Source of the DNA: Bradyrhizobium nivariense
GTDB taxonomy: Bacteria > Pseudomonadota > Alphaproteobacteria > Rhizobiales > Xanthobacteraceae
Direction of reading: 5' to 3'
Assembly: GCF_029846715.1 (NCBI RefSeq)
Contig: NZ_JARVWW010000001.1
Location: 1-64,000, forward strand
DNA: 64,000 nucleotides
The position numbers and the translations under genes were made by a program. Every line of letters begins with the position of its first letter. Position 1 is the first letter of the stretch. A model generated the notes under the pieces. That model was given only the letters and a program-made list of their open reading frames with translations. It made no database searches and had not been told where the DNA came from. Positions 34,716 to 42,913 of the stretch are shown here, one piece after another.

Positions 34716-35567
34716 ATGCCGTTCAAATTCATCCACATCACCGACACGCATCTCGCGAACCCCGGGCTGAAGCTGTATGGCCTCGACCCGCGCGCCCGGC
34801 TGGACGCGGCAATTGCCGACATCAACAAGCACCACGCCGACGCCGCCTTCGCGGTCGTGACCGGCGACCTCACCCATTGGGGCGAGCCTCAATCCTACGC
34901 CAATTTTTCAGACGCAATGGCCGCGCTGAAGATGCCGTACATCGCCATGGTCGGCAATCACGACCGCCGTGTCGCCTGCCTCGACGGCCTGAAGGCCGCG
35001 CCGCGCGACGCCAACGGCTTCGTGCAGGGCACGCGGACCACCGAGCACGGGCTGTTCGTCTTCCTGGATACGCTGGACGAGACCAGCCATGCCGGCGAGA
35101 TGTGCGCAAAACGCCTTGGCTGGCTTGCCAACACGCTCGCCGCGGCGCCGGTCGATACGCCGTTCGTCGTGTTCATGCATCATCCGCCGTTCCCGGTCGG
35201 CGTCCACGCGATGGACGAGATCGCACTGAAGCAGCGCGCGGAATTCGCCGAGGTGATCGCGCCCTATCGTGCGCGCATCCGCCATCTCTTCTTCGGCCAT
35301 GTGCACCGCCCGATCTTCGGCAGCTACGGCAAGATCCCGTTCTCCACCTTGCGCGGCACCAATCACCAAGTCTGGTTCGAGCTCGACGCCACCGTCACCG
35401 AGCATCTGGCCAGCCACGAGCCGCCCGCCTATGGCGTGGTGCTGATCGACGGGGAGAATTTGGTCGTGCACAGCCACGACTTCCTCGACACCAGTCTGCG
35501 TTTTCCCTTTGCGGCGCCTGAGGGAATGAACGATCGCGACTATGCGCTCAATTTCGCGGCGCGGTGA
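34716..35567 (+). CDS. calcineurin-like metallophosphoesterase (phosphodiesterase)
   Basis: 283 residues. Metal and active-site motifs in order: HITDTHLANPG, VVTGDLTHWGEPQSY, VGNHDRRVACLDG, FMHHPPFPVGV, LFFGHVHRPIFG, the signature of the class III phosphodiesterase/GpdQ-CpdA group. Hydrolyses phosphodiesters such as glycerophosphodiesters or cyclic nucleotides. No signal peptide, so cytoplasmic. Heads an operon with two permeases and a binding protein resembling the Ugp glycerol-3-phosphate importer; a candidate PHO box upstream suggests induction under phosphate starvation. Confidence 0.88.
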   Translation: MPFKFIHITDTHLANPGLKLYGLDPRARLDAAIADINKHHADAAFAVVTGDLTHWGEPQSYANFSDAMAALKMPYIAMVGNHDRRVACLDGLKAAPRDANGFVQGTRTTEHGLFVFLDTLDETSHAGEMCAKRLGWLANTLAAAPVDTPFVVFMHHPPFPVGVHAMDEIALKQRAEFAEVIAPYRARIRHLFFGHVHRPIFGSYGKIPFSTLRGTNHQVWFELDATVTEHLASHEPPAYGVVLIDGENLVVHSHDFLDTSLRFPFAAPEGMNDRDYALNFAAR

Positions 35568-35568
35568 G

Positions 35569-36519
35569 ATGAGCCTCGCCGAACCAGCGGCGCTCCCGGT
35601 CACGACATCAGCATCGCCGCGGTTGCACATCCTGAAGCGGTTCACGACCGGATTCAAAGCCTCGCTGCCGGCCTATCTGCTGCTGCTGCCCTCGCTCGTC
35701 TTCCTCGCGCTGTTCACCTATGGTGCGATGGGCCGCGTGTTCGTCGACGCGCTCTACCAGCGCGCCACGCCCAGGGCGCCGGTCCGTTTCGTCGGTCTGG
35801 ACAACATCGCAGCGGTGCTTGCGGACTCCGCCTTCACCGGCGCGGTCGTCAACAATCTCGTCTATGCCGTCGGCACCGCGGTCCCGAGCATCGCCCTCGC
35901 ACTGCTGTTCGCGCTGGCGCTGTCGCGCACCAACGCAGTGACCAGCGCGCTGCGTGCCGCGCTGTTCCTGCCGGTGCTGATCCCGATGGTCGCGGCCTCC
36001 GCGCTGTTCCTGTTCATCTTCCTGCCCAATGTCGGGCTGCTCGACTATTACATCGGCGGCCTGCTTCCGGTGCTGCCGAACTGGCTCGGCGATTCCGACA
36101 TCGCGCTTTACGCGATCATGATCATCACGATCTGGAAGAACGCCGGCTACTACATGCTGTTCTTCCTGGCCGGCCTCCAGGCGGTGCCGGAAGATGTCAT
36201 GGAAGCCGCGCATCTCGACGGCGCCGGGCCGTACCAGCGACTGCGCCATATCATCCTGCCGGAGCTTAAGCCAACGTTCCTGTTCGTGACGGTCATCGCC
36301 ACGCTCAACGCGGTCACGCAGGTCGACCACGTCTTCGTCATGACCAAGGGCGGGCCATCCAACGCGACCAATCTCGTGCTGTTCTACATCTACCAGCAGG
36401 CGGTCGAGCATTACGACATTGGCAAGGCTTCGGCGGCAACGCTGCTGACGCTCGCCGCGTTGATGAGCCTCACCGCGCTCTCGTTCCGCACCATGGCGAA
36501 CCGGGAGGGCGGACGATGA
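35569..36519 (+). CDS. ABC transporter permease (UgpA/MalF-like)
   Basis: 316 residues from ATG 35569, one base after the phosphodiesterase stop (a longer start at 35542 overlaps it). Six transmembrane segments starting SLPAYLLLLPSLVFLALFTY; EAA loop about residues 223-240 reads MEAAHLDGAGPYQRLRHIILP, the ATPase contact of carbohydrate/glycerol-3-phosphate importers. Inner-membrane subunit paired with 36516 and the binding protein at 37397. Substrate probably a glycerophosphodiester or related phosphate ester, from operon context. Confidence 0.88.
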   Translation: MSLAEPAALPVTTSASPRLHILKRFTTGFKASLPAYLLLLPSLVFLALFTYGAMGRVFVDALYQRATPRAPVRFVGLDNIAAVLADSAFTGAVVNNLVYAVGTAVPSIALALLFALALSRTNAVTSALRAALFLPVLIPMVAASALFLFIFLPNVGLLDYYIGGLLPVLPNWLGDSDIALYAIMIITIWKNAGYYMLFFLAGLQAVPEDVMEAAHLDGAGPYQRLRHIILPELKPTFLFVTVIATLNAVTQVDHVFVMTKGGPSNATNLVLFYIYQQAVEHYDIGKASAATLLTLAALMSLTALSFRTMANREGGR

Positions 36520-37385
36520 CGCTGATCGACTGGCTGCTCAAGGACGCCCCGCTCGCCACGCGGCGCGAGATCACGCCAAAGCTCGGCTTCGCGCTGACCG
36601 TGCTGCTCGCGATCGTCTGGCTGATCCCGTTCCTGTGGATGGGCGTGGCGACGCTGCGCCCGGCATCCGACGGCATCAACCTGATGGCCGAGCTGATGCC
36701 GAGCCTGAAGCCGACGCTCGACAACGTCAGGGACGCCTGGGAGATCGGCGATTTCCCGCGCTACACCCTCAACACCATGATCATCTGCACCGGCATCCTC
36801 CTGGTGCAGTTCGTCACGATCACGCTGGCGGGCTTTGCCTTTGCGCGCCTCGCCTTCGCGGGCAAGACGCTGATCTTCTATCTGTTCCTGATGCAGCTGA
36901 TGCTGGTGCCTGTGCTGCTGATCGTGCCCAATCTGAGCCTGGTGGCGCAGCTCGGCCTCTACGACACGCTCACCGGCGTGATGATGCCGTTCTTCGCCTC
37001 CGCCTTCGGCACATTCCTGATGCGGCAAGCGTTCGAGGCTATACCGACCGAGCTGGAAGATGCCGCGCTGATCGACGGCGCCAGCCTTCTCCAGCGCATC
37101 CGCCACATCTACGTGCCGCTGTCGATGCCGAGCTTCTCGGCCTTTGCCATCATCTCCGTGACCAGCCATTGGAACGACTTCCTGTGGCCTCTGATGGTGA
37201 TCAACTCGCCGGACAAGCGGCCGCTCACGGTCGGGCTCTCGGTGTTCACCGCGACCGCGGAAGGCACGCAGGCCTGGGGCACCATCGCCGCCGGCACGCT
37301 GATGGTGATCGCACCGCTGCTCATCACATTCCTGATCTTCCAGAAACGCTTCATCAGCTCTTTCGTCACCTCTGGCATCAAATAG
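36516..37385 (+). CDS. ABC transporter permease (UgpE/MalG-like)
   Basis: 289 residues; starts within the previous stop (ATGA overlap), showing translational coupling. Six transmembrane helices; FVTITLAGFAFARLAF and the EAA loop LEDAALIDGASLLQRIRHIYVPLSMP are typical of the CUT1-type second permease; ends with FLIFQKRFISSFVTSGIK. Forms the pore with the first permease. No ATPase gene follows in this window. Confidence 0.88.
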   Translation: MTLIDWLLKDAPLATRREITPKLGFALTVLLAIVWLIPFLWMGVATLRPASDGINLMAELMPSLKPTLDNVRDAWEIGDFPRYTLNTMIICTGILLVQFVTITLAGFAFARLAFAGKTLIFYLFLMQLMLVPVLLIVPNLSLVAQLGLYDTLTGVMMPFFASAFGTFLMRQAFEAIPTELEDAALIDGASLLQRIRHIYVPLSMPSFSAFAIISVTSHWNDFLWPLMVINSPDKRPLTVGLSVFTATAEGTQAWGTIAAGTLMVIAPLLITFLIFQKRFISSFVTSGIK

Positions 37386-37396
37386 GAGATTTCTCG

Positions 37397-38728
37397 ATGC
37401 TGTTTTCCCGCAGGCTCATGCTTGGCCTTGCCACCGCAGGCACTTTGGCAGGCGCCCTCGCCTTCCCGGCGCTCGCCGAAGGTCCGACCGAGATCGACCT
37501 GTTCTTCCCCGTTCCCGTCGATGGCAAGCTCGCCCGCGACATGGGCACCCTGATCAAGGAGTTCAACGAGGGACATCCGAACATCAAGGCGACAGCCGTC
37601 TACACCGGCTCTTACGATGACACGCTGATCAAGACGCGCGCCTCGATCAAGGCCGGCAAGCCGCCGGCTGCCGTGATCATGTCGGCGAACTTCCTGCTCG
37701 ACATGCAGATCGAGAACGAGCTCACCAATCTCGACAGCCTGATCGCCGCCGACGGCACCACCAAGGAGCAGTTTCTGGGCCAGTTCTTCCCGGCGCTGCA
37801 GGGCAACGCAGTGATCAACCGTTCGGTGTATGGCGTGCCCTTCCACAATTCGACGCCGCTGCTCTACATCAACGCCGACCAGGCCAAGGAAGCCGGCCTC
37901 GATCCGAACAAGCCGCCGCAGACCTGGGCGGAGCTCACCGACTGGGCCAAGAAGCTCACCAAGCGCGAGGGCGACAAGGTCACCCGCTGGGGCATCGCGA
38001 TCCCCTGCGCCTATGACTATTGCGGCTGGATGATGGAAACGCTCACCATGACCAATGGCGGGCGCTACTACAACGAGGAGTTCGGTGGCGAGGTCTATTA
38101 CGACACGCCCTCGATGCTGGGCGCGCTGACCTGGTGGAGCGACCTTGTCACCAAGCACAAGGTTCACCCGCCCGGCGCGACGCCCGGCCCTGCCGTCAGC
38201 ACCTCCTTCATCTCCGGCAACGCCGCGATGATGATGCTCTCGACGGGCTCGCTGACCTATGTGCGTGACAACGCCAAGTTCGCCTACAAGGTCGCCTTCA
38301 TCCCGCGCAACGTCCGCAACGCCGTGCCGATCGGCGGCGCCTCGCTGATCGTTCCGGCCGGCCAGGAAGCCGACAAGCAGAAGGCCGCCTGGACGCTGAT
38401 CAAGTGGATGACCTCGCCCGAGAAGAGCGGCTGGTGGAGCCGCGCCACCGGCTATTTCGCCCCCAACATGGCCGCCTACAAGACGCCCGACATGGTCGAC
38501 TTCCTGAACAAGAACCCGGACGCCAAGACCGCCGTCGAGCAGCTCGACGTCGCAAAACCGTGGTTTGCGACCTACAAGACCGTCCCGGTGCGCAAGACGC
38601 TGGAGGACGAGGTGATGCTGGTCCTCAACGGCAAGAAGCAGCCGAAGGAGGCCCTTGTCGCCGCCCAGAAGGCCGCCGACGAAACACTGAAGCCGTACAA
38701 CGCCGAGACGTCGCTGAAGCTGCCGTAA
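37397..38728 (+). CDS. extracellular solute-binding protein (UgpB-like)
   Basis: 443 residues. MLFSRRLMLGLATAGTLAGALA is an export signal with an RR pair. Family 1 extracellular binding protein: FFPVPVDGKLARDMGTLIKEF, AVYTGSYDDTLIKTRASIKAGKPPAAVI, GVPFHNSTPLLYINADQAK, PPQTWAELTDWAKKLTKREG, and AAMMMLSTGSLTYVRDN, resembling UgpB-type proteins that bind sn-glycerol-3-phosphate or glycerophosphodiesters. GGAGA precedes ATG 37397. Last gene of the operon; a hairpin follows at 38754-38784. A shared MsmX/UgpC-type ATPase elsewhere would be required. Confidence 0.85.
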   Translation: MLFSRRLMLGLATAGTLAGALAFPALAEGPTEIDLFFPVPVDGKLARDMGTLIKEFNEGHPNIKATAVYTGSYDDTLIKTRASIKAGKPPAAVIMSANFLLDMQIENELTNLDSLIAADGTTKEQFLGQFFPALQGNAVINRSVYGVPFHNSTPLLYINADQAKEAGLDPNKPPQTWAELTDWAKKLTKREGDKVTRWGIAIPCAYDYCGWMMETLTMTNGGRYYNEEFGGEVYYDTPSMLGALTWWSDLVTKHKVHPPGATPGPAVSTSFISGNAAMMMLSTGSLTYVRDNAKFAYKVAFIPRNVRNAVPIGGASLIVPAGQEADKQKAAWTLIKWMTSPEKSGWWSRATGYFAPNMAAYKTPDMVDFLNKNPDAKTAVEQLDVAKPWFATYKTVPVRKTLEDEVMLVLNGKKQPKEALVAAQKAADETLKPYNAETSLKLP

Positions 38729-38753
38729 GCCAGCAGTTCATCGCGCGAACAAA

Positions 38754-38784
38754 CTTCGGCGCTCCGTCATGCGGGGCTCCGAAG
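38754..38784 (+). terminator. hairpin after ABC operon
   Basis: CTTCGGCGCTCCG (38754-38766), loop TCATG, CGGGGCTCCGAAG (38772-38784): 13 positions with one mismatch and one wobble, followed by a weak T-rich ACGTTTAT. Plausible terminator 26 bases after the binding-protein stop. Confidence 0.45.
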
Positions 38785-38944
38785 ACGTTTATAGGCGAGG
38801 CCCACTATTTCTGCTGGGCAACCAGCCTTACGGCGCACCCGCTGTTTGTTAGACGTTGCACGTTCAACTGACAAATTTAAACATCGACTGTCTCGAACTT
38901 CAGGAAGATCGCGGCTTCGATCTGCGACAGCTAAGCCATGGGTT

Positions 38945-41071
38945 TTACCCCTCCGGCAGAAGCGCGCGGACCCCCGTAACGGCCTCACTCCATTTCTGCG
39001 CCACCAATTCCATCACACGTGCCTCGGCCTGGCCATGGCGTTCTTCCTCGAACCAGTATCTGTTCTGCTCATTGACCTTGTCCTTGTAGCCGCGCCCCGC
39101 AATCGCACTGCAGGTGCGCCAGAATTCCAGATCCTCGCGGAGATCGTCGGCGTAAATGCTCTCGCCAACCAGATGGGCATTGCGGATCATCTCATCAAAT
39201 CCGGCCTCCAGCGAACGAACGGCCTGCCGGGCAAGGTCATGCGCCTCGACCAACTCGTCGTCGCTGACGATGCTGGTGGCAAGGGTCTTGAACGCATCGA
39301 TCTTGGTTTCGACGATCTGCGTGGCGATACGGCGCGCGCCGTGGCTGAGCTGATGGGCGTAGTCAAGGTTCGGCCAACCGCCACGACGGCTGATGGTGGC
39401 ATAGACGGTCTTCCAGTGCGCCGCGCGCGTCGTCGACAACAGGCTGTCATGCACACGACGGGATGCCGACCGCGGCAAATCCGTATTGTCCTTCAGCCAG
39501 ATCGAGAGGCGCCGGCCGGCGCTCCGCAACGTCTCCTGCGCCTGTTCCTTCTCGTAGTTGGCCAGCAGGTCATTGGCGCCGGCAATGATCTCGCGCAAGG
39601 CCGCGCGGTGACTCTCGCGGATGGCCTCGATGCGCGCCGCGATGAACGCGCGAAGATTTGCTGGCTCGTCCGTGGCAGAGTTGAAGAACGCGATCGGCAG
39701 ATGGTCTAGGCCAAGCGCGTGAAGCTTCAGCCTTACCTCATCGCCCTTCAGATCATATCCGTCCTGATCGGACTGCGCGAGTTCACCTTCGAACTTGACC
39801 GCAAGCGCCTCGCCCGCCCGTGGCAGCGCCAGCACAGCGACCTGCGTTCCGAGCGTGCGCACACCAGCCTCCTTGGCGCGTGTCAGGAGTTGGCGCACCT
39901 CGGTCGAGGGCGCCTGCGCGAACAGCGTGCACAGCATCACCAGCGTGTGCGGATCATCAAAGTGTTGTTCAAGATCGGCACGTGCGGCCAGATCATCAAT
40001 GCCACGGGAGTCGATCAGCGTGACCGCGGCGGTCTCGTCACCCAGGATCGCAGTCGGCACAACGACTTCAATCCGCTTGGGAACCGTAAACTCAGTATGG
40101 CGGCCGTTGTTAATCTTCTCGAAATTCTCCTGCAGCCAGACCAGCGGAGGCTTGCCAGTGCTGGCATCGTGCCAAAGATCACGGCGGTCGCGCTTGTGCA
40201 GTTCCATCCGGGCGAGGATTTCGACCGAGAGGGTTTTTGCGTCCAGTCCTGAAGCGAGGTCGCGCGCATCATCGCTTGCCGGAATGACGGTGCCGTCAGG
40301 CTTGCGCTCGGTGCGGCGGCGCCGAAGGCCGGTCATGCTGCGTAAAGCGCGGTCGATCTCGCGCGAGATGCCGGGTGATCCAGTGCCGGCCTCATCATCT
40401 TCGTTGTCCGCGGTCTTGGCGGGATTCAACAACGAGTTGGCGAGATCCATGACGTGATGACGGATTTCATCCTCGCTGCAGGGCTCGATGATCAGGCCAT
40501 AGCCGGGCCCCTTGCGGACATGCACGTCGCAAATGGTGATGCCGCCGGCCCCGGTCTCCAGCACCGCGTTCGGCATTCCCTTCGCGCTCGGCAGCTCCAG
40601 ACCCTCGACCCGGCAAATGCCCGTCGACTTTCCAACGCCGATGGTCCCCATGAAGGCGACTCGGTAGCGCTTGTCGAGGACGTGCTGGGCAGCCAAGCCA
40701 AGCTCTTCGCCGTAGCGCACGAGGCGGCGCTCAAAGAGCTGCTTTACATCGGGCTGCTCAGCGAGCGCATGGATTTCCTGAGCCACCTGCTCGGCCTGCC
40801 AAAGGAGATCGGCATCGGCATCGTTGAGCGGAGGCTCCGGTAATCTCTCCCAATTCCGGGCCAAAACCTCCTTGAGTTGCGCAGCTTCAGGCGTGCCGAT
40901 CCCGCGCAAGACGATGTCGAGTTCGTCGTCGGTGAGTGGCCGTTCGCCGCTCTCGACGCGCGACAGCACCGCCGCACTCCATTCAAGCCTTTTGGCAAGC
41001 TCGTTCTGTTTGAGCTGCGCCTGCTCGCGCAAGGCAGTGAGATGCTTTCCAATGGCGGCGTCGCGGCTCAT
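38945..41071 (-). CDS. XRE-type HTH fused to dynamin-like GTPase
   Basis: 708 residues from ATG 41071 (GAGGAG seven bases ahead). Residues about 6-60 form a Cro/CI-type helix-turn-helix (HLTALREQAQLKQNELAKRLEWSAAVLSRVESGERP). A large P-loop GTPase follows: G1 GTIGVGKST (about 142-150), a threonine switch TGAGGIT (about 173-179), and G3 LIDSRGID (about 352-359); a standard [NT]KxD G4 motif is not clear. The C-terminal 200 residues are helical and charged. The architecture resembles dynamin-like proteins of phage-defence systems, but no known set of partner genes surrounds it. Solitary, flanked by gene-poor stretches. Function unknown; defence or membrane-stress sensing is inference. Confidence 0.8.
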   Translation of the reverse strand: MSRDAAIGKHLTALREQAQLKQNELAKRLEWSAAVLSRVESGERPLTDDELDIVLRGIGTPEAAQLKEVLARNWERLPEPPLNDADADLLWQAEQVAQEIHALAEQPDVKQLFERRLVRYGEELGLAAQHVLDKRYRVAFMGTIGVGKSTGICRVEGLELPSAKGMPNAVLETGAGGITICDVHVRKGPGYGLIIEPCSEDEIRHHVMDLANSLLNPAKTADNEDDEAGTGSPGISREIDRALRSMTGLRRRRTERKPDGTVIPASDDARDLASGLDAKTLSVEILARMELHKRDRRDLWHDASTGKPPLVWLQENFEKINNGRHTEFTVPKRIEVVVPTAILGDETAAVTLIDSRGIDDLAARADLEQHFDDPHTLVMLCTLFAQAPSTEVRQLLTRAKEAGVRTLGTQVAVLALPRAGEALAVKFEGELAQSDQDGYDLKGDEVRLKLHALGLDHLPIAFFNSATDEPANLRAFIAARIEAIRESHRAALREIIAGANDLLANYEKEQAQETLRSAGRRLSIWLKDNTDLPRSASRRVHDSLLSTTRAAHWKTVYATISRRGGWPNLDYAHQLSHGARRIATQIVETKIDAFKTLATSIVSDDELVEAHDLARQAVRSLEAGFDEMIRNAHLVGESIYADDLREDLEFWRTCSAIAGRGYKDKVNEQNRYWFEEERHGQAEARVMELVAQKWSEAVTGVRALLPEG

Positions 41072-41345
41072 GACCAATCTCCTCTGATTGGCCGAAGTTA
41101 TGCTACAACCATTCCCCTCTTACAAGAAACATTGCTACAATATTTCAAAGAATCGGATGCGTGCCTTACAGAATTGATTTTACGTTGGAATATCCGCCAT
41201 CAAGTCGCCAGCATCGGCCGCCCGCTGAGCCGCCCATTAACCCCGCGTCCACCATCCGGCCCGGCCCGCCGCCGGTAACCACGAGAATTAACAGACCCTC
41301 AATTCGCCCCAGACAAGTTTAGCAGTGCTTTTGAGGGGTTTTGCC

Positions 41346-41456
41346 GTGGATCTGCTGGTTTTCGAGTTCCTGGGATTGGCGCTGGTCGCCATGTGCTTGG
41401 TCGTGGTGGCGCTGCCTTGCGCCCGAAAACCCTCCCGGCGGGTCCGCTACGAATAG
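41346..41456 (+). CDS. possible 36-aa single-pass membrane microprotein
   Basis: GTG start at 41346 with GAGGGG nine bases ahead. Product begins MDLLVFEFLGLALVAMCLV and ends VRYE: one strong hydrophobic segment (VFEFLGLALVAMCLVVVALP) followed by a basic tail ARKPSRRVR, a positive-inside layout. No homologue recalled. Real translation is uncertain. Confidence 0.4.
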   Translation: MDLLVFEFLGLALVAMCLVVVALPCARKPSRRVRYE

Positions 41457-41571
41457 GATTCTCGTCGGAAAATGCGATTCCGGTCCAAATGCAAGGCTCG
41501 AATTCGCATCGAGCCCCTTGACATCACAGCGCTTTCGGCAGAACGGCTGATGTACTTGTCATGGGCCGTTC

Positions 41572-42723
41572 ATGGATTTGATTACCACCACCGCTGACCT
41601 TGCGGCTGCCTGCAGCCGGCTGGCCAAGCACCCCGTCATTACCGTCGATACCGAGTTCCTGCGCGAGACCACCTACTACCCGCTGCTGTGCGTGGTGCAG
41701 ATGGCCAGCGCCGAGGAAGCGATCGTTATCGACACCCTCGCCGACGGCATCGACCTCAAGCCGTTCTTCGAGCTGATGGGCAACGAGGGCGTGCTGAAGG
41801 TCTTCCACGCCGCCCGCCAGGACATCGAGATCATCTGGCACCAGGCCAACATCATTCCGCACCCGGTGTTCGACACCCAGGTCGCGGCCATGGTGCTCGG
41901 CTACGGCGACAGCATCGCCTATGACGCGCTGGTCGAGAAGGTCACGGGCCACCGCCCGGACAAGACCCACCGCTTCACCGACTGGTCGCGCCGGCCGCTG
42001 ACCAAGGAGCAGATGCACTACGCGGTGTCCGACGTCACGCATTTGCGCGACGTGTTCGCAGCCCTCGATGCCGACCTCAAGAAGCGCCGCCGCAGCGAGT
42101 GGGTCTCGATCGAGATGGAGGTCCTGACCTCGCCCAAGACCTACGACTTCCATCCCGAGCGGGCCTGGGAACGGCTCAAGACGCGGGTGCGCAAGCCCAA
42201 GGACCTCGCGGTCCTGATGGAGGTTGCCGCCTGGCGCGAGCAGGAGGCGCAGAGCCGCGACGTGCCGCGCGGCCGCGTGCTGCGCGACGAAGCGATCAGC
42301 GACATCGCGACCCACGCGCCGAACACGATCGAGAAGCTCGCAAACCTGCGCTCCGTGCCGAAGGGTTTTGAGAAATCCAAATGGGGAGCGGACATCGTCG
42401 CCGCGGTCGAGCGCGGGCTGGCGCGGGATCACGCCACGCTGCCGAAGCTGGAAAAGCCACGCAACAATAACAATGGCGCCGCGATCGTGGAGCTGTTGAA
42501 GGTGCTGCTGCGCATGACCGCGGAGCGCCATGCGGTCGCAAGCAAGGTGATCGCCACCGTCGACGATCTCGAAGAGATCGCAGCCGACGACGAGGCCGAC
42601 GTGCCCGCCCTGCGCGGTTGGCGCCGCGAGTTGTTCGGCGACGCAGCCTTGAAGCTCAAGCGCGGCGAGCTGGCGCTGGCGATCGAGAAAGGCCGCGTCA
42701 TCGGGGTTCAGCGGGCGGAATAG
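41572..42723 (+). CDS. rnd: ribonuclease D
   Basis: 383 residues, standard RNase D. DEDD exonuclease motifs: [18 protein letters not shown] (Exo I), [16 protein letters not shown] (Exo II), and [18 protein letters not shown] (Exo III, Y/D), followed by an HRDC domain ([23 protein letters not shown]). Processes 3' ends of tRNA and other structured RNA in the cytoplasm. In many relatives rnd lies next to aspS or ppx; here it is about 10 kb from aspS. Confidence 0.96.
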   Translation: MDLITTTADLAAACSRLAKHPVITVDTEFLRETTYYPLLCVVQMASAEEAIVIDTLADGIDLKPFFELMGNEGVLKVFHAARQDIEIIWHQANIIPHPVFDTQVAAMVLGYGDSIAYDALVEKVTGHRPDKTHRFTDWSRRPLTKEQMHYAVSDVTHLRDVFAALDADLKKRRRSEWVSIEMEVLTSPKTYDFHPERAWERLKTRVRKPKDLAVLMEVAAWREQEAQSRDVPRGRVLRDEAISDIATHAPNTIEKLANLRSVPKGFEKSKWGADIVAAVERGLARDHATLPKLEKPRNNNNGAAIVELLKVLLRMTAERHAVASKVIATVDDLEEIAADDEADVPALRGWRRELFGDAALKLKRGELALAIEKGRVIGVQRAE

Positions 42724-42741
42724 CCCCCATGCCTCCCCGAC

Positions 42742-42867
42742 GTCGTCCTGGCGAAGGCCAGGACCCATTACCACAGGGAGCAGTTTGGCGAAAACTCCTC
42801 GTTCGGTACTGCTACCACCCTTCTCGATAGATCACGCGGTATGGGTCCTGGCCTTCGCCAGGACGAC
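42742..42867. repeat. 27-bp perfect inverted repeat element
   Basis: Arms 42742-42768 and 42841-42867 are exact reverse complements (27 bp, containing CCTGGCGAAGGCCAGGACCC), separated by 72 bases. Each arm can also fold by itself through CTGGCGAAGGCCAG. Common Bradyrhizobium intergenic repeat, downstream of rnd. Confidence 0.85.
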
Positions 42868-42913
42868 ACCGAGGGTGTGATAAAGCGCTCCGCTCACGAT
42901 GAAGCGTCGCCCC

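Noticed and set aside
36635..37396. 254-codon extension upstream of the solute-binding protein
   Set aside because: Out-of-frame reading of the second permease; the binding protein has its own signal peptide and GGAGA site at 37397.
42742..42867. Possible CRISPR-like repeat pair
   Set aside because: Only two copies, inverted rather than direct, and no cas genes in the window.
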